Made by a program: the position numbers and the translations under genes | The notes under the pieces: model-generated | What the model saw: only the letters and a program-made list of their open reading frames with translations | What the model was told of the DNA's origin: nothing | The model's database searches: none | Assembly: GCA_917880885.1 (NCBI GenBank) | Contig: OU862920.1 | Coordinates: 1,488,001 to 1,552,000 of the forward strand | Direction: 5' to 3' | From: Limnephilus marmoratus | Lineage: Eukaryota; Arthropoda; Insecta; Trichoptera; Limnephilidae | Length of the DNA: 64,000 nucleotides | Part shown: positions 1 to 11,144 of the stretch, in pieces | Numbering within the stretch: position 1 is the stretch's first letter | How the letters are laid out: each line of letters starts with the position of its first letter

Positions 1-33
1 TAGCTCTCACTTAACATTTAGTTATTATTACTT

Positions 34-74
34 ATATCCTGAAGAAGCTTGATGTAAGCGAAACCGGTCGATAT
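34..74 (+). ncRNA. Hammerhead-like ribozyme motif (Penelope-type terminal repeat)
   Basis: In order: ATATC (34-38), core CTGAAGA (39-45), one extra A, stem II GCTT/AAGC around loop GATGT (47-59), GAA (60-62), stem III ACCGGT (63-68), cleavage-site C (69), GATAT (70-74), which pairs with the first ATATC. This is the layout of a type I hammerhead with a minimal stem III and a GUC cleavage triplet. The only departure is the single base before stem II. Such ribozymes are known from terminal repeats of Penelope-like elements. Activity cannot be judged from sequence. Confidence 0.55.
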
Positions 75-119
75 GTAATATAATAAATTCGTGGTTAAAA
101 TACAAAGTGTTTTATTTTT

Positions 120-420
120 TTTATAATATAATGTCTAACCACAAAGTAATTGCTTCTTATGAAAAAAAAAAAAAAAAAAAAAAAAATTAATTTCTTAATA
201 CATAATATCCGGGATTTATAATATGTTGTATTGTATTTATGATAACCTACTCATTGTACTTTTTTATGTTGATACTACAATTTCTATTGTTCTCTTTTAT
301 GAATTTTATATTTATTTTTTTCTTTTTTTTATCTATGTATATTCTGTATTCATATGTAAAATAATTGTAATTATTTTGTAAAAGCCGTCATAATCGGCGT
401 TAATAAATAAATAAATAAAT
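120..420 (+). repeat. 3' end of a non-LTR retrotransposon (TAAA-tailed)
   Basis: AT-rich stretch with a poly(A) run at 160-186, ending in AAAGCCgtcataatcGGCGTT and then a (TAAA)n tail at about 401-420. The same hairpin (AAAGCC...GGCGTTT) and tail recur at 50722-50762, so both are probably 3' untranslated ends of one LINE family. No coding remnant is visible. Confidence 0.5.
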
Positions 421-909
421 CACACTTTTTGTAACATCACGCTTTTCGTAACATTACAATTATCGTAACATCACACTTTTCATAACACATCACCACTTTT
501 CGTAACGCATTCACCAGCTTACCCCTCAAGTCGAGAATGCGTAAAGAAGTTTTACTTGAAAAACCTTCACAAAATCAGCCTGGAAATTGTACTAATTGTC
601 TATTGCGCCTGCGTACCGAACAAGTCAGTTTGAAACGAGCTGAAGGTAAAAAACAGTCTCAGCTGCTTGAAATCCTTGCCCCAGTTAACCCCTCCGAAAA
701 TCGCCATTTAAGCCCTTAAAATGTCTCAAACGAAATGACATTTTACGAAAACTTTTTGTTATTACCGCTTCACAATTGTGAAGCGGTAATAACAATTAAA
801 AGCTCTATAAATGAAACATTTCTGAACGTAGCTGAATAGTAAAAACTGTTTTAGAAAGGTTACAAAATAAGCTTTCAAATTATTATATTACAAATAAATA
901 CGATGCTTA

Positions 910-1835
910 TCCAGAAAGTAAGTGAACTGATTTTTTATTTTTTTTTGAAAAAGTGTAATAGAAAAAAAAATTCAGGCTATTGTTGATACATTTGTTGACT
1001 ATTTTTCAAAATAATTGCTAACCCGTTCAATGCATGTGGTGAGCCGTGGCACAAGTTTATTTTGCCCTTCTCGAAGAATTCTCCCGCCAGCTCCTTCCCC
1101 CTCTTCAGGGCCACTTTCTGCACCTGCTCGTCGGTTGAAAATTTATTTTCATCCATACATGCCTTTAGGAAGGTGAAAAGATGATAATCTGAAGACGCCA
1201 AGTCAGGGGATTACGGGGAGTGGTTCAAAACATCCCAATCAAATGAGTCCATGATCTTCTTGGTGGCAAAGACTTAGTGAGGTCAGACGTTTTCGCGAAA
1301 AAGGCAAACTTCTCCGGTCAGCATCCCCCTCCTTTTGTTTTGAATGCTCCTTTTGAGTTTTTTTAGGGTACACAATATTGTTGTGCATTGATGATCTCAA
1401 TCTGAGGCCGAAATTTGAACAAAATGATGCCTTTTCGGTCCTAAAACACTGAGGCCATGATTTTTTTTGCCCGAAATTGTGGTTTTTTTTGTGGTTTGGA
1501 ATTGGTGTGACGCCACTTTGACGACTGTTTTTTTTTTCCAGGCATGTCATGAGTCACCCACTTTCATCTCCAGTAACAATAGAGCTCAGAAATCCTCACC
1601 TTATTTTCTTGTAGGTGTTATTTCTTCCGTGAGTAAAAAGCAGATCACAGCACTTGGCGGGATTTTTTGCTGACAACTTTAACGCAACTGGAAACTAAAA
1701 CGTGAGTTTACGTACAACAATGTTTCTGCGATGCTCTTTCTGGTCAGGAGACCCCCCTGTACCATTAAGTGTTGCCAACCCTCAAAAAACTAAAAACCTC
1801 CGCCCGTTGTGGTCGCAGTACACTTACTTTCTGGA
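910..1835 (-). mobile_element. Decayed full-length mariner element
   Basis: Inverted ends TCCAGAAAGTAAGTG (910-924) and CACTTACTTTCTGGA (1821-1835) are exact complements, and each is flanked by TA (908-909, 1836-1837), the target duplication of the Tc1/mariner superfamily. The 926-bp length is short for an intact mariner (about 1.3 kb). The interior, read on the minus strand, holds the C-terminal part of a mariner transposase (next entry). It is broken by stops and deletions, so the copy is dead. Confidence 0.8.
977..1300 (-). pseudogene. Mariner transposase C-terminal remnant
   Basis: Minus-strand translation gives MDSFDWDVLNHSP, a stop where Tyr is usual, then SPDLASSDYHLFTFLKAC, FSTDEQVQK and ELAGEFFEKG. 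SPDLAxSDYHLF is the mariner motif around the last catalytic Asp; the following helices match the family's C-terminus. The nonsense codon before SPDLA and frame breaks further upstream (1300-1740) show it is a pseudogene. It lies inside the element bounded at 910-1835. Confidence 0.75.
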
Positions 1836-2799
1836 TATGCCTCATATTAACATTTGTAAATATTAAAATTTAGAATGCAAACATTAAAAATAAGTAAAAA
1901 TGACTCACGTGATGTTTTTATGTGAAAATGGTACTAAAATCACAGATTATGTAAACAACAATACTTATTCTATTGTATAAATGTGTAATGAACACTTTAT
2001 TCACCTCACTTTTTTATCATTTCATGTAAAAATATCGAGCCGCCGGTAGTAAATTTGGGCGGGTAAATATTTGTGTCAACTGCGCGACTGACAGCATATT
2101 CTTGTTATGCATTTCTATGGACAACTTGATAGGGATGTACAGCTTGATCTACTATCGACCTTTTACTTTTTGTTTTAGGGATGTAACTAAAACAATAACG
2201 GAGTTAGAATGATTTCTATGGAGACACACACGCTTATTGTACTTGACTGCTGTCGTATTTTTAACGCATATATCTGCTTAAGTTGCGGAGGGGTTACAAA
2301 TAAATTTATTGAATATGTTTCTAGAAATGTTGCTAGAGATATGACTGGGGAATTTTTACAAATGAATTTCAGTTCTGTATCGTGCTTGTACGCAATATCG
2401 TGAGGACTCCCGTCGCAGGCGCGGATCCAGCCCTCGAAAAAGGTTATGGGCACAGCCACCCGAAAATCGGCCAAGAGTCGGAATACGAACTTGCTCATGA
2501 ACAATCGTGACTTATGAACAACTTTTAATTTGATTATTTCCTTTTTTCAGCGCATCAGAACTTTTGCTTTAGGAATGGAAATAATCATTGGTGGAAGTCC
2601 TATTAGGGTTTATTAGGGTTGTAGGCATGCCCACCGTGCCCACATCGGTAGATCCGCCCTTGTCCTGTCCCGTCGGCTGAGGGTCAAACCCTCATGTTAA
2701 TTTTTTTGCTTTTGGGAATAGCTCATACGGTTTCATAGAAATCGTTGTGTCTCCCTTACCTTTTTATTTTTTAAATAAATAAATTCCGTTTCAAAAAAT

Positions 2800-3050
2800 T
2801 CGAGTGCAGTTTACAAGCGGTAGAAACGAAACTTTACCAAAACAATCTCAACCAATACTTGAAAACAATCAAAGCGACCAATGAGCGCGTGTCGTTTCTG
2901 TTTCATATCTCAACCAACAGGAGCCTTTAAAAGTGACATCATAATCAAAACCAGTGAGCGCAGTTAATGCGTCGCAGGTGCACTAATCGTCATTTCTGTT
3001 TCATCCAAAATCCAAGTCACAGTGAGGCTAAAGAAGTTTCACTTCAAAAA
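2800..3050 (-). repeat. Copy of short interspersed repeat family A
   Basis: Diverged copy of an element seen at least eight times in the window. Its ends resemble GAAGTGAAACTTCTTTAG and, on the other side, a complement of GAAGGTTTCACTTCTACCGCG. Here the order is reversed (GCGGTAGAAACGAAAC at 2817, GAAGTTTCACTTC at 3030). The imperfectly matching GAAGTGAAA ends suggest a small TIR element (MITE); the superfamily is unknown. Confidence 0.5.
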
Positions 3051-3579
3051 GTATTAGACAATTTATTTAGAGTTTTCAGACATGACTTGCACTATTCTTT
3101 GACTCTACAGTCTACACGCAATATGATCCATGATGGCTCGGTCCCTGGGATTAAAAACGCTCCTAGTTTACTTGTTGCTTCAGGTAAAAAGTGGAAATAT
3201 CAAAGATGCACGTTGTGTTTATAAAGAATGCTAGCAAAAGGAAACCTACACAATCAAAATAAATAACACACAACTGTCAAGAAGGCATAACCAGCTGGGT
3301 CAGGTATCTATTTTAGACGTGGGCAAAATTGAATGACCTAATTAAATGAATAAATTCAATATTGTGACACACTCGATCTGATTCTCAATTTTAAAAGGAA
3401 TTGATTCTTAATTCCTTACTTTTGGCCTACTACAATTTTTAACAACACCATACATTTTTTATTTCCATTTATTTTACTGTTAAATTATTTCAATGAATAA
3501 TGTGTTCCGTAAACGATTTAAATATTATAATGTTTTAATATTTAAATATTAGTATTTAAATATTATTCAATTTGCGGCG

Positions 3580-4150
3580 CGCCGCGAAGTGGTCGACGGA
3601 CGGTAGGTATTGTGAACGACTCGTATTCCGCCATCGGCCGCGCCGCCATTCTAAAAACACCCGAACATCATAAAAATCGTCCCAAAACGCGGCCGCGATT
3701 CAGCCGCGTTGTCCGAGCATCTCTTTCACGCAAGGAATTAATCATTTGTCCTAATCAATAGTCCTGAGATGGTCCTAAGGTTCCCGCCGTCCCAGGTCCG
3801 GTTGCATGTCCGCGTCCCAGGTAACTAGTCTATCGCTATCGAGAGTATGTCCGAAGTGTTTTATTCAGGAATTAAAACAAAAATCTTTTTCACTTGTGAC
3901 GTCGTCGTCCGACGTAATTCTCAGATCCAGAAATGAAGTCAGATGTCATCGTTCGAGTCAATCTAGATCTATCCGAATCCGAAACGCAACTCTGTCCTAG
4001 GTCCACAGCTCGCGAGTTAATCAAGTCACTGCGGGGTAAGACACAAAACAGTAGTCAAAAGTTACTAATTCATTCCTCAATGCCAGCCCTTAATCCGTCC
4101 GTGCGGTTCATCCATTCCTCCGCGCGCCAAGCCGTCAATTTCATTACATA
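3580..4150. other. GC- and CpG-rich segment, no recognised gene
   Basis: A sharp local rise in GC (sites such as GGCGCGCCGCG, GCGGCCGCG) within AT-rich flanks. Two overlapping short frames run through 3806-4151, but neither looks like a known protein. It could be the 5' end or promoter of a retroelement, or a CpG-rich regulatory segment; nothing decides between these. Confidence 0.3.
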
Positions 4151-4436
4151 GTTAGTCGAAAACTTTCGACTTTCAATCCGAACATCAGCTAGAAAAGTGA
4201 GAAGCTAAAATGAAGCACTTATTATCGGTTTTTTGGTACGTACGAAAGATATCGGAATACAAGTACCTACCTACTTTTAGACGTAGATCTTGGTTAGATA
4301 TAATATGTAAATTTGCAGATATTATAAGGCCAATCAGCTGTGGTTAGCTGTCTACTCTTTAGACAAATACTCTTTAGCTAAATACTCATCTTAATGTTAA
4401 AATGCATGATTATATTAGATAACGTGAAGTGGAAAA

Positions 4437-5553
4437 ATTTTAATTTTAATAAATAAAATAAAATTAATAAAACTTTAAGGGTGAAACAAAAAACCTGTTA
4501 AATTTTAAGATTTAATTGCTAGCTATAAATACATTTTACATACGAAAAATAACGTCACTAAAAAAAAAGACTAACACATACATCTATAGGATTTAGCCTG
4601 CGAGATAATGAGATAGAATAATCGGTCTCCTCTTTGTGTGGTGCTTCGTAGCCTCTTGGTCTCCTCTTTGTGCAGTGCTTCGTAGCCTATTGGCCTCCTC
4701 TTTGTGTGGTGCTTCGTAGCCTATTGGTCTCCTCTTTGTGCGGTGCTTCGTAGCCTCCCCACTCATTGTGATTTGAAATTCGATGAAGTGAAAAAGCGAC
4801 ACTAAAAGAGACAAACACATTAATCTATACGTTTTAGCCTGCGAGATAATGAGATAGAATAATCGTTCTCCACTTTGTGCGGTGCTTCGCAGCATATCAG
4901 TTTTCTCTTTGTGCGGTGCTCCATGGCCTCCCGGTCTCCTGCTGTGCGGTGTTAGCCTCCCCATTCTAGTGTTTTTTTTTTTTTTGGAGTAAGGAATGAA
5001 TAAAAGGAATCGATTCAAAAGGACAGGGGAATCAGACTGAATCGATTCACTCCTAGGAATCATTCTGCCCACTAATAAATAAAATAAAATAAAATTAATA
5101 AATAAAATAAAATTAATAAATAAAATAAAATTAATAAAACTTTAAGGGTGAAACAAAAAACCTGTTAAATTTTAAGATTTAATTGCTAGCTATAAATACA
5201 TTTTACATACGAAAAATAACATCACTAAAAAAAGACAAACACATACATCTATAGGATTTAGTCTGCGAGAGAATGAGATAGTATAATCGGTCTCTTCTTT
5301 GTGCGGTGCTTCGAAGCCTATCGGTCTCCCCTTAGTGCGGTGCTTCGTAACCTCCCCACTCATGTCTACTTTGTTTTCTGAAGGTTTCACTTCTATCGCG
5401 TAGTAGATAATATACATATACATTTTTTTTTATGAGTGGGTTTTTTTTTTTTTTTTTAATTAATTGAATTAAAGGAATGAATAAAAGGAATCAATTCAAA
5501 AGGCCAGGAGAATCAGACTGAATCGATTCACTCCTGGGAATAAATCTGCCCAT
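4437..5553 (+). repeat. Tandem duplication carrying repeat family A
   Basis: Unit 1 (about 4437-5080) and unit 2 (about 5093-5553) share the same order: AATAAATAAAATAAAATTAA, a TTTAAGGGTGAAACAAAA stretch, a family A core (ATAGGATTTAGCCTGCGAG, then TCTTTGTGCGGTGCTTCG), and a GGAATGAATAAAAGGAATC end. Within unit 1 a ~33-bp piece with TTTGTGCGGTGCTTCGTAGCC is repeated four times (about 4618-4755) and the core occurs a second time (4800-4960). The frames here (4593-5072, 5190-5423) are by-products of the repeats. Confidence 0.7.
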
Positions 5554-6042
5554 GTCTAACCAGAAGTATACCTGGGCGTCGAAAAGCACGGCCTTTAGTG
5601 CATTAGTTGATATCGGGCCGGCCAGCCATCTGTAGTGGTCTTTAAACTTGGCGAGACTTTGCCAGTGATGAGAGCGCTCGAGTGGCACTTTCTCGTATTG
5701 CGCAGTTCTTTCATGAATTTTTATTAGTTGTGTAATACAGCTCTTTCGTTTCTTGATTCGGGCATAAAAATCAACGTGGTTCGAGCACAATCAATGTTGC
5801 GGGAAGACTGGCGATAGGAAAAGAGCGCACAATATATTCACTCATCATGAAAGTTTAATGTACTTACATAAATATTTTTTATGGAAACACCAGAATTTAT
5901 AGAAGTTGAAAGTTGCTTACCACTTATGTGCTGTAATAAACCACCAATGCAAACATTTGGTTTAGTTTAACTGAAAGATATTGCAGATTTTTTTTTGCCA
6001 AGCCATAACAATAAAAAAAAACTGTTACCCTGTTTTAACACA

Positions 6043-6048
6043 TTTAAT
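6043..6048 (-). terminator. Possible polyadenylation signal of the PGRP gene
   Basis: On the minus strand this reads ATTAAA, about 300 bases after the PGRP stop codon. It is the first good poly(A) signal variant I see in that direction. No transcript end can be seen, so this is only a candidate. Confidence 0.35.
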
Positions 6049-6350
6049 ATAATGTATTTTGGTTATAATCGTATAATATATGTACACTAGCCTACATGAA
6101 ATTAGATCACAATGTCATTGATTGTTCAGATTGCACCTTTTCACAAGTTTGTAATTCACAATAAAATACAATATTGTTTGAAACCAACTTTAGTCTAAAG
6201 TGAGTTTCCATCGTAATATAATATAAAACATTTGTATCATGTCTTTTGCCTTGTACAAAAAGGCGTGGTTCTTTAGTAGTTGGTCGCCTCCCTCTATTCC
6301 GGACAACACTAGGGTCTTTTGTTTTTGGTCGAACTTAGTTTGAGTATTCA

Positions 6351-6731
6351 CTAGATTTTTTTTGAAAAATGTGGCCATTTTGTGATTTCATTGTATAAAA
6401 AATCACCAGGACTAAGAGAAGCGATGAGCTGGCGGTGGCCGTAGAGCTTGTAGTCCTTCGTGAGCTTGCCTTGCTCCACGCCCAGCTCCAGCAGCAGCTT
6501 GCAGGCCTCGATCTGGCGCGCCGGGGGGAGCATGTCATTGAAGGTGCCAATGAAGGCGATGCCCACGCTGCGCAGGTTGTAACCCTTGGTGTGTGCGCCC
6601 ACGCCGTTCCAACCTCGGCCTTCGTAGGCTGCGCCGTCTCCGCCCACCATGAAGTTGTAGCCGATGTCGGACCAGCTGCGGGACTCGATGTGGAACGTCT
6701 GCATGGTGCGCACTAGGAAGACGCACGCCGC
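6351..6731 (-). CDS. PGRP-LC/LE-type receptor, coding exon 4 (rest of PGRP domain, stop codon)
   Basis: Last coding exon; it follows a TTACAG acceptor in phase 0 and ends at TAG (6351-6353). It carries most of the PGRP domain: VRTMQTFHIESRSWSDIGYNF, GGDGAAYEGRGWN, SVGIAFIGTF, DYKLYGHRQL and SLSPGDFLY. The Tyr in GYNF and His300 in YGHRQ are kept, but the cysteine that holds zinc in amidase PGRPs (TxCPG) is Ser308 here. By family knowledge this predicts no amidase activity, so the protein is a sensor. The Arg in EGRGW fits receptors that bind DAP-type peptidoglycan; that specificity is inferred. The short tail HFSKKI ends the protein soon after the domain. The GC-rich exon contrasts with the AT-rich introns. 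Confidence 0.94.
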   Translation of the reverse strand, partial: AACVFLVRTMQTFHIESRSWSDIGYNFMVGGDGAAYEGRGWNGVGAHTKGYNLRSVGIAFIGTFNDMLPPARQIEACKLLLELGVEQGKLTKDYKLYGHRQLIASLSPGDFLYNEITKWPHFSKKI

Positions 6732-7059
6732 CTGTAATGACATCACAAACTAATCAGTCTATCTAACTTACCAAGTCGTAGCCAAGCATAATATTATTCT
6801 TTTTTTAAATTAAAATGTCTAGTATAAAAGAATTTTCCATAATAATCTTACTAAGACAAGCCAATGAAATTTATTTTCATGCTTCCACAATGGCCGCGTA
6901 TTTGTTCACAGATAAAATAATTATGTTGGCAAGTGAAAACGACGGGATAGAATAATATTATAATAATATCCCTGCTAAGCGAATAAAACATATTTTATTA
7001 TACTATGAGCATTTTTTAAGATTCAATAAACCACAAAAAGTTTGTATTGGCGTTCATCG

Positions 7060-7375
7060 GATTAAATTTAATTTTTAACTTTTTATGCGTAAAACCTCAA
7101 ATTATAATATTTAATTAAATGAAGACAATATTAGCGAAACTCAATCGAAAATGTGGAGACAGAAAAATCAGAAAAAGATGTTGGCGCCTCTGGGACTCGA
7201 ACTAGGACTCTTTGCTTACAAGGCAAGTGCTCTACCAACTGAGCTAAGGTATCGACATCAAATTCGATCACTTTTAACTGTTGACTAAGAACTACCAACA
7301 TTATCTTCATTTTTTTAACGCACATATTATTGGCTGTTTTCTTATGTATGATTACAAGATTCAACCCGAACTAAA
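7060..7375 (-). repeat. SINE-like element with a tRNA-like segment in its middle
   Basis: Minus strand. A ~115-base leader (GTTGAATCTT, later GAAGATAATGTTGGTAGTTC) precedes a tRNA-like part at 7186-7258 with a good A box (TAGCTCAGTTGGTAGAGC) and B box (TAGTTCGAGTCCC), anticodon loop CTTGTAA. A tail follows (TTTTTCTGATTTTTCTG, TCGATTGAGTTTCGC, TTGAGGTTTTACGC). The acceptor ends pair poorly and the same leader and tail recur at 57107-57390 around a different tRNA-like core, so this is a mobile element, not a tRNA gene. It lies in PGRP intron 3. Confidence 0.6.
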
Positions 7376-7496
7376 TACTATATAGATAGTGTCTGGATAA
7401 ATTTTTTAACCATTTTATTTTTAATATTCCATGAACATAATCTAACTTGACATGAACTAATGGGATAATATAAAAAAAAAAATATTCTCTGTTATA

Positions 7497-8226
7497 GAGC
7501 GCTTTTATTATCCACGATTACGGTACCGAGATGGCATAAAAAGAGCAATAAGCATGCGTTCCTTATCACAATAATGCGCAGCTCTTTCAAAGGATGAGAT
7601 ACACAATGTGCATAGGTCTATTTCCTCCAAAGTAAAAAAGTAATCATTTTCTTGCATCTCTCTCACACACCGCATCGTTACTTCTCCGTAAACCCCTACA
7701 ATACTACTAGTCGTAACGATGATTTTGAAAGTATGGAATATAGTTACAAGGAGATTATTGAAGTGTGAATGAATTCCAAAAATTCTAAAATTTTGGCAAA
7801 CATCAATGTATTGATAGTTTTGCTTTTGTTCTTAAACATATATTGCTGCAGCTCTTTCTTACGCACTAAATAACAACAGTAAAAAATTAGACAAACGGTG
7901 AACGTATGTCTGCATCCCCCCAAAGGAAACATACAATCATTATCATACATCTCCCTCACACGTTTAAAGAAAATGAAACGTCATTCCTGTTGCCGTAGCT
8001 GAGCCGTAATAAGACTAATAAGATTTATCTGTTTCCTCCAAAAGAAAAAGGAGTACTTTGGAGGAAACAGACACACCTATTTTGTGTGACTCAACTTTTA
8101 TCCCACCATTATTTAATGTATAGGCAAGAATAACAGCATTATAGCAATAAGGAATGTATGTTTAATTCCTTTTTGTGTCGTCGCGGTACCGTAACGTGGG
8201 TCATCACGGTAATAATAAAAATGCTC
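7497..8226. mobile_element. Non-autonomous DNA transposon with long TIRs (family T, copy 1)
   Basis: About 730 bp with inverted ends of about 90-100 bp: left GAGCGCTTTTATTATCCACG, then GGCATAAAAAG and GCGTTCCTTAT; the right end is its diverged complement. Inside are words such as TTTCCTCCAAAG and GCATCTCTCTCACAC, and a local inverted repeat at 8030-8085. A second copy lies at 10443-11144 and a fragment at 16420-16700. No transposase is seen. Superfamily not determined. Confidence 0.65.
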
Positions 8227-8639
8227 ATTAAACCATTGATAGCAAGAATGGAAAAAGCAACTCGTACAATGAAGTATTATTATGTTCGCAACATTAAATT
8301 ATTGGTACATTATGTAATTATTTCTAATAAATCATTCTTCCCAAGTCATACTTAATAATACTTTTATTATTATTGCGTTACTTGCAGCTAAAAGCATTTT
8401 GTAAAATAATAATGAAGAGTGCAACACAAATATTGTATGTATTAATGTGAAGAACTATTTCTTTGTGTTAAATGTGTACAGGTTTATGGCAGAGTATACA
8501 AAATTGTTATCAATAATGTCAATATATTAATCTATACATTTGTTATAGTTTTGTACCAATATATATGTGTATAATTAAGTAAGTACAATAGTCCTAATTG
8601 CTCCCTGGGCGATACTGAGCAAACCTGCCATTCTGTTAC

Positions 8640-9120
8640 AGGCTTTGTTCATGAGAAAAGGAGGTAGATTACACATGGCTCTTAGTCGTGACCTCTCTTT
8701 CTGTTACATGTGTCATCATGATAAAGACGGAGAGTTTACAACGAAGCTATCGAACATGATCTCTTCTGTTGCATGGCATTGTTTGTGAGAAAGAGGGATA
8801 GATTACAACGATAGATTACAAAGAGGCTACCAGCCGTATACTCTCTTTCTGTTATACGTGTCATCATGATAAAGACGGAGAGTTTACAATGAAGCTATCG
8901 AATGTGATCTCTTCTGTTGCATGGCATCGTTTGTGAGAAAGAGGGATAGATTACAAAGAGGCTACCAGTCGTATACTTTCTTTCTGTTACACGTGTCATC
9001 ATGATAAAGATTACAACAAAGTTATCAGATCGGATGTAACCAGTCTTTTTGTTGCACACATGGTTTTTAGAAAAAGGTGATAGATTATAATGGGTTTATT
9101 TAACAATTTTAGTGAGAAAG
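8640..9120. repeat. Tandem repeat, ~135-149-bp unit, about three copies
   Basis: The word GTCATCATGATAAAGA recurs at about 8710, 8859 and 8994, with the intervening text (GAGAAAGAGGGATAGATTAC, GAGGCTACCAG) conserved. One unit carries an extra 14-bp duplication (AACGATAGATTAC). It lies in PGRP intron 3 next to exon 3. Confidence 0.7.
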
Positions 9121-9150
9121 AGGGAGAGGTTAGAGGGGTGTGTGTATTAC

Positions 9151-9299
9151 CTGACTGGTGCAGTTCTCGGTGGCGGTGTGGGTGATGATGACCATCGGCA
9201 CCGGAGACTCCATGGGGTCCACCGGACCCGCGGGCGGCTGTGCGAGCCACTCCTGCCGGGCGATCATGCGCAGGTGGCTCGGCAGTAGGAGGACTTTAT
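9151..9299 (-). CDS. PGRP-LC/LE-type receptor, coding exon 3 (start of PGRP domain)
   Basis: This exon starts after a TTTTCCAG acceptor in phase 1 and ends at a GTAATA donor in phase 0. It encodes the first part of the PGRP/amidase_2 fold: RMIARQEWLAQPP (the family's usual SRxxWGAxPP start), then VPMVIITHTATENCTSQ. His192 in ITHT is at the place of the first zinc ligand of catalytic PGRPs. Cys198 should pair with Cys204, coded at the start of exon 4, which is the conserved small disulfide loop of the family. The join to exon 4 gives ENCTSQ-AACVFLV without a gap. Confidence 0.92.
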
Positions 9300-9439
9300 C
9301 TGGAAAATTTACAACATGTTGTTTCACCACACGTATTATGTAGGTATTATAATATTATAACAGTATGTACATATTATGCGGTGTCCGCGTGAGTGGTAGT
9401 GGTACAATTGGAAAACTGGTATACCTACATCATCTAGAG

Positions 9440-9530
9440 CAGTGGTCCCCAACCTTTTTATCACCGCGGCCCGGTCAATGTTGGATAATTTAACCGCAGC
9501 CCAGGGGGGGAAAGGAACATTTAATAGTCC
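9440..9530 (+). mobile_element. hAT-type transposon end (partial)
   Basis: Starts CAGTGGTCCCCAACCTTTTT and continues into a CGCGGCCCGG stretch, the usual start of many non-autonomous hAT elements. No matching opposite end was found before 10440, so it is treated as a fragment. The sequence to about 9900 may belong to it. Confidence 0.55.
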
Positions 9531-10440
9531 ACAAACCGTCTCACAGTTGAGATATCATGTTCCGACTGCGATTATTCCTGTCCTCGAAAGTGACAATTTA
9601 AAATTCACATGTTGACACACTGTTGAGAAAAACCTTTTCCATGTTCCGAAATTTTACAAATAATGAAAAAAAAATTACAAATTTCAAAAAACAAAAAAAT
9701 TGGAAAAATGTATGAGAACATACGATACTAATGTGCTAGCAGAATGAGGGCTAACCAGAGACTGATGAAGTGGCGCGGAAGTCCCGGCTCACAAGTGAGT
9801 GACGTGAAGATGAGACTTCTCTTTGCTTTATGCGAAAATTCGCTCGTTAGGTTAGGTTAGGTTTTTTTTCACAAACTGTTTTGCTCATTATGGGAGGTGC
9901 TCATCATGAGAGGTTCCACCACCAGAGGTTTTTTCCAGTTTTTTTGGCTACTAAAAGGAAAAAAACCCTTTGGAATGGAGTCTGCTTTGAGGCATTTTAA
10001 ATACCTGATTAACCCCCTGTGACCGATTTTTTAAAAATTTTATTTCAAAATGCGAAAATGAAAACTCTAAATAAAAAAAAATTATACCATAAAATCGTTT
10101 TCAAATGTGATGTAGATTCACCATTTTCTCAATTGTATCCACCAAATTTCCGTGCAGCATAAAGGTGTAAAGAAATTTTCGTTTGATGTTTTTTTAAATA
10201 ATATTTTTTCTTCCAAGAGGTCTCGAGGGAAATTATTTATCTGTAGGAAACTTTGGGGATAATGTGTGCAGCGTATTTATAGAAAAGGAAGGGGCAAACC
10301 CAGGTCGTGAAGTAAGGCGGATACATTCCCCAGTCGAGCTGTTGACAAGAATGAGTTGTAGAAACGATCCATTCGCCCCGTGTGCAAAGTTGCCAATTAT
10401 GAGATATGTTCCAATATTTATAGTTTATAAGTTTGACACG
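9530..10440. other. Intron 2 sequence, no recognised feature
   Basis: AT-rich DNA with homopolymer runs and a short TTAGGTTAGGTTAGG stretch near 9847. I see no gene or clear repeat boundaries. The first part may be the interior of the hAT fragment. Confidence 0.4.
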
Positions 10441-10442
10441 AT

Positions 10443-11144
10443 ACACACTTTTATAATTACTGTGACAGTTCACGGAAATGGTACCGTGACGGCATAAAAA
10501 AGGCAATAAACATACGTTCCTTCACAATAATGCTGCAGCTCTTTCAAAAGATGAGATACACAATGTACGTAGGTCTGTTTCCTCCAAAGGAAAAAAGTCA
10601 TCATTTTCTTGCATCTCTCTCACCTAACGCACCGTGACATCTCCGTAGACAAGATAATTTTGAATGTATGGAATATAGTTACAAAATAAATAGTGCGAGT
10701 GAATTCCAAAATTTCAAAAAAATCAAATGTCACTACGCTGCCGGTTTTGCTTTTGTTCTAAATATATAATGCTGCAGCTCTTTCTTACACACTAAATAAC
10801 AACGGTCGAAAATGAGACAAACGGAGAACGTATGTCTGCATCCCCTCCCCCACAAAGGAAACATACAATCGTTATCTTACATTTCCTTCACACATATAAA
10901 GAAAATGAAGAGCAATTTCCGTCGCCCAGGCCGAGCCGTAATAAGATTTATCTGTTTCCTGCACACGAAAAAAGTAGCACTTTGGAAGAAACAGACAGAT
11001 ATTTTGTGTTAACTCATCTATTGTCTCAACTTTATTGAATATGTAAGAAAGAGCTGCAGCATTGTAACAATAAGGAACATATGTTCATTGCCTTTTTTTG
11101 CTGTCACGGAACCATATGAATCATCACGGTAGTTATAAAGTGCG
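10443..11144. mobile_element. Non-autonomous DNA transposon with long TIRs (family T, copy 2)
   Basis: Left end CACTTTTATAATTACTGTGA and right end (complement CGCACTTTATAACTACCGTGA) pair over roughly 100 bases, reaching GGCAATAAACATA and CTGCAGCTCTTTC. The interior matches copy 1 (7497-8226). The frames at 10237-11038 come from the TIRs and interior and are not genes. It lies in PGRP intron 2. Confidence 0.65.

Noticed and set aside
2187..2504. Overlapping frames on both strands (64 and 105 codons)
   Set aside because: No recognisable motif; overlap on opposite strands and no splice or promoter context.
4593..5072. 159-codon minus-strand gene with repeated HRTKRRPIGYEAPHKEE motifs
   Set aside because: The protein repeat comes directly from the 33-bp DNA repeat of family A, which is also found in non-coding copies elsewhere.
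6435..6716. Plus-strand frames of 60-93 codons opposite the last PGRP exon
   Set aside because: Shadows of the GC-rich minus-strand coding exon, which has clear PGRP motifs and splice sites.
7186..7258. A functional tRNA gene with anticodon TGT (minus strand)
   Set aside because: The acceptor stem pairs in only about five of seven positions, and the segment is embedded in a repeated element with the same leader and tail elsewhere.
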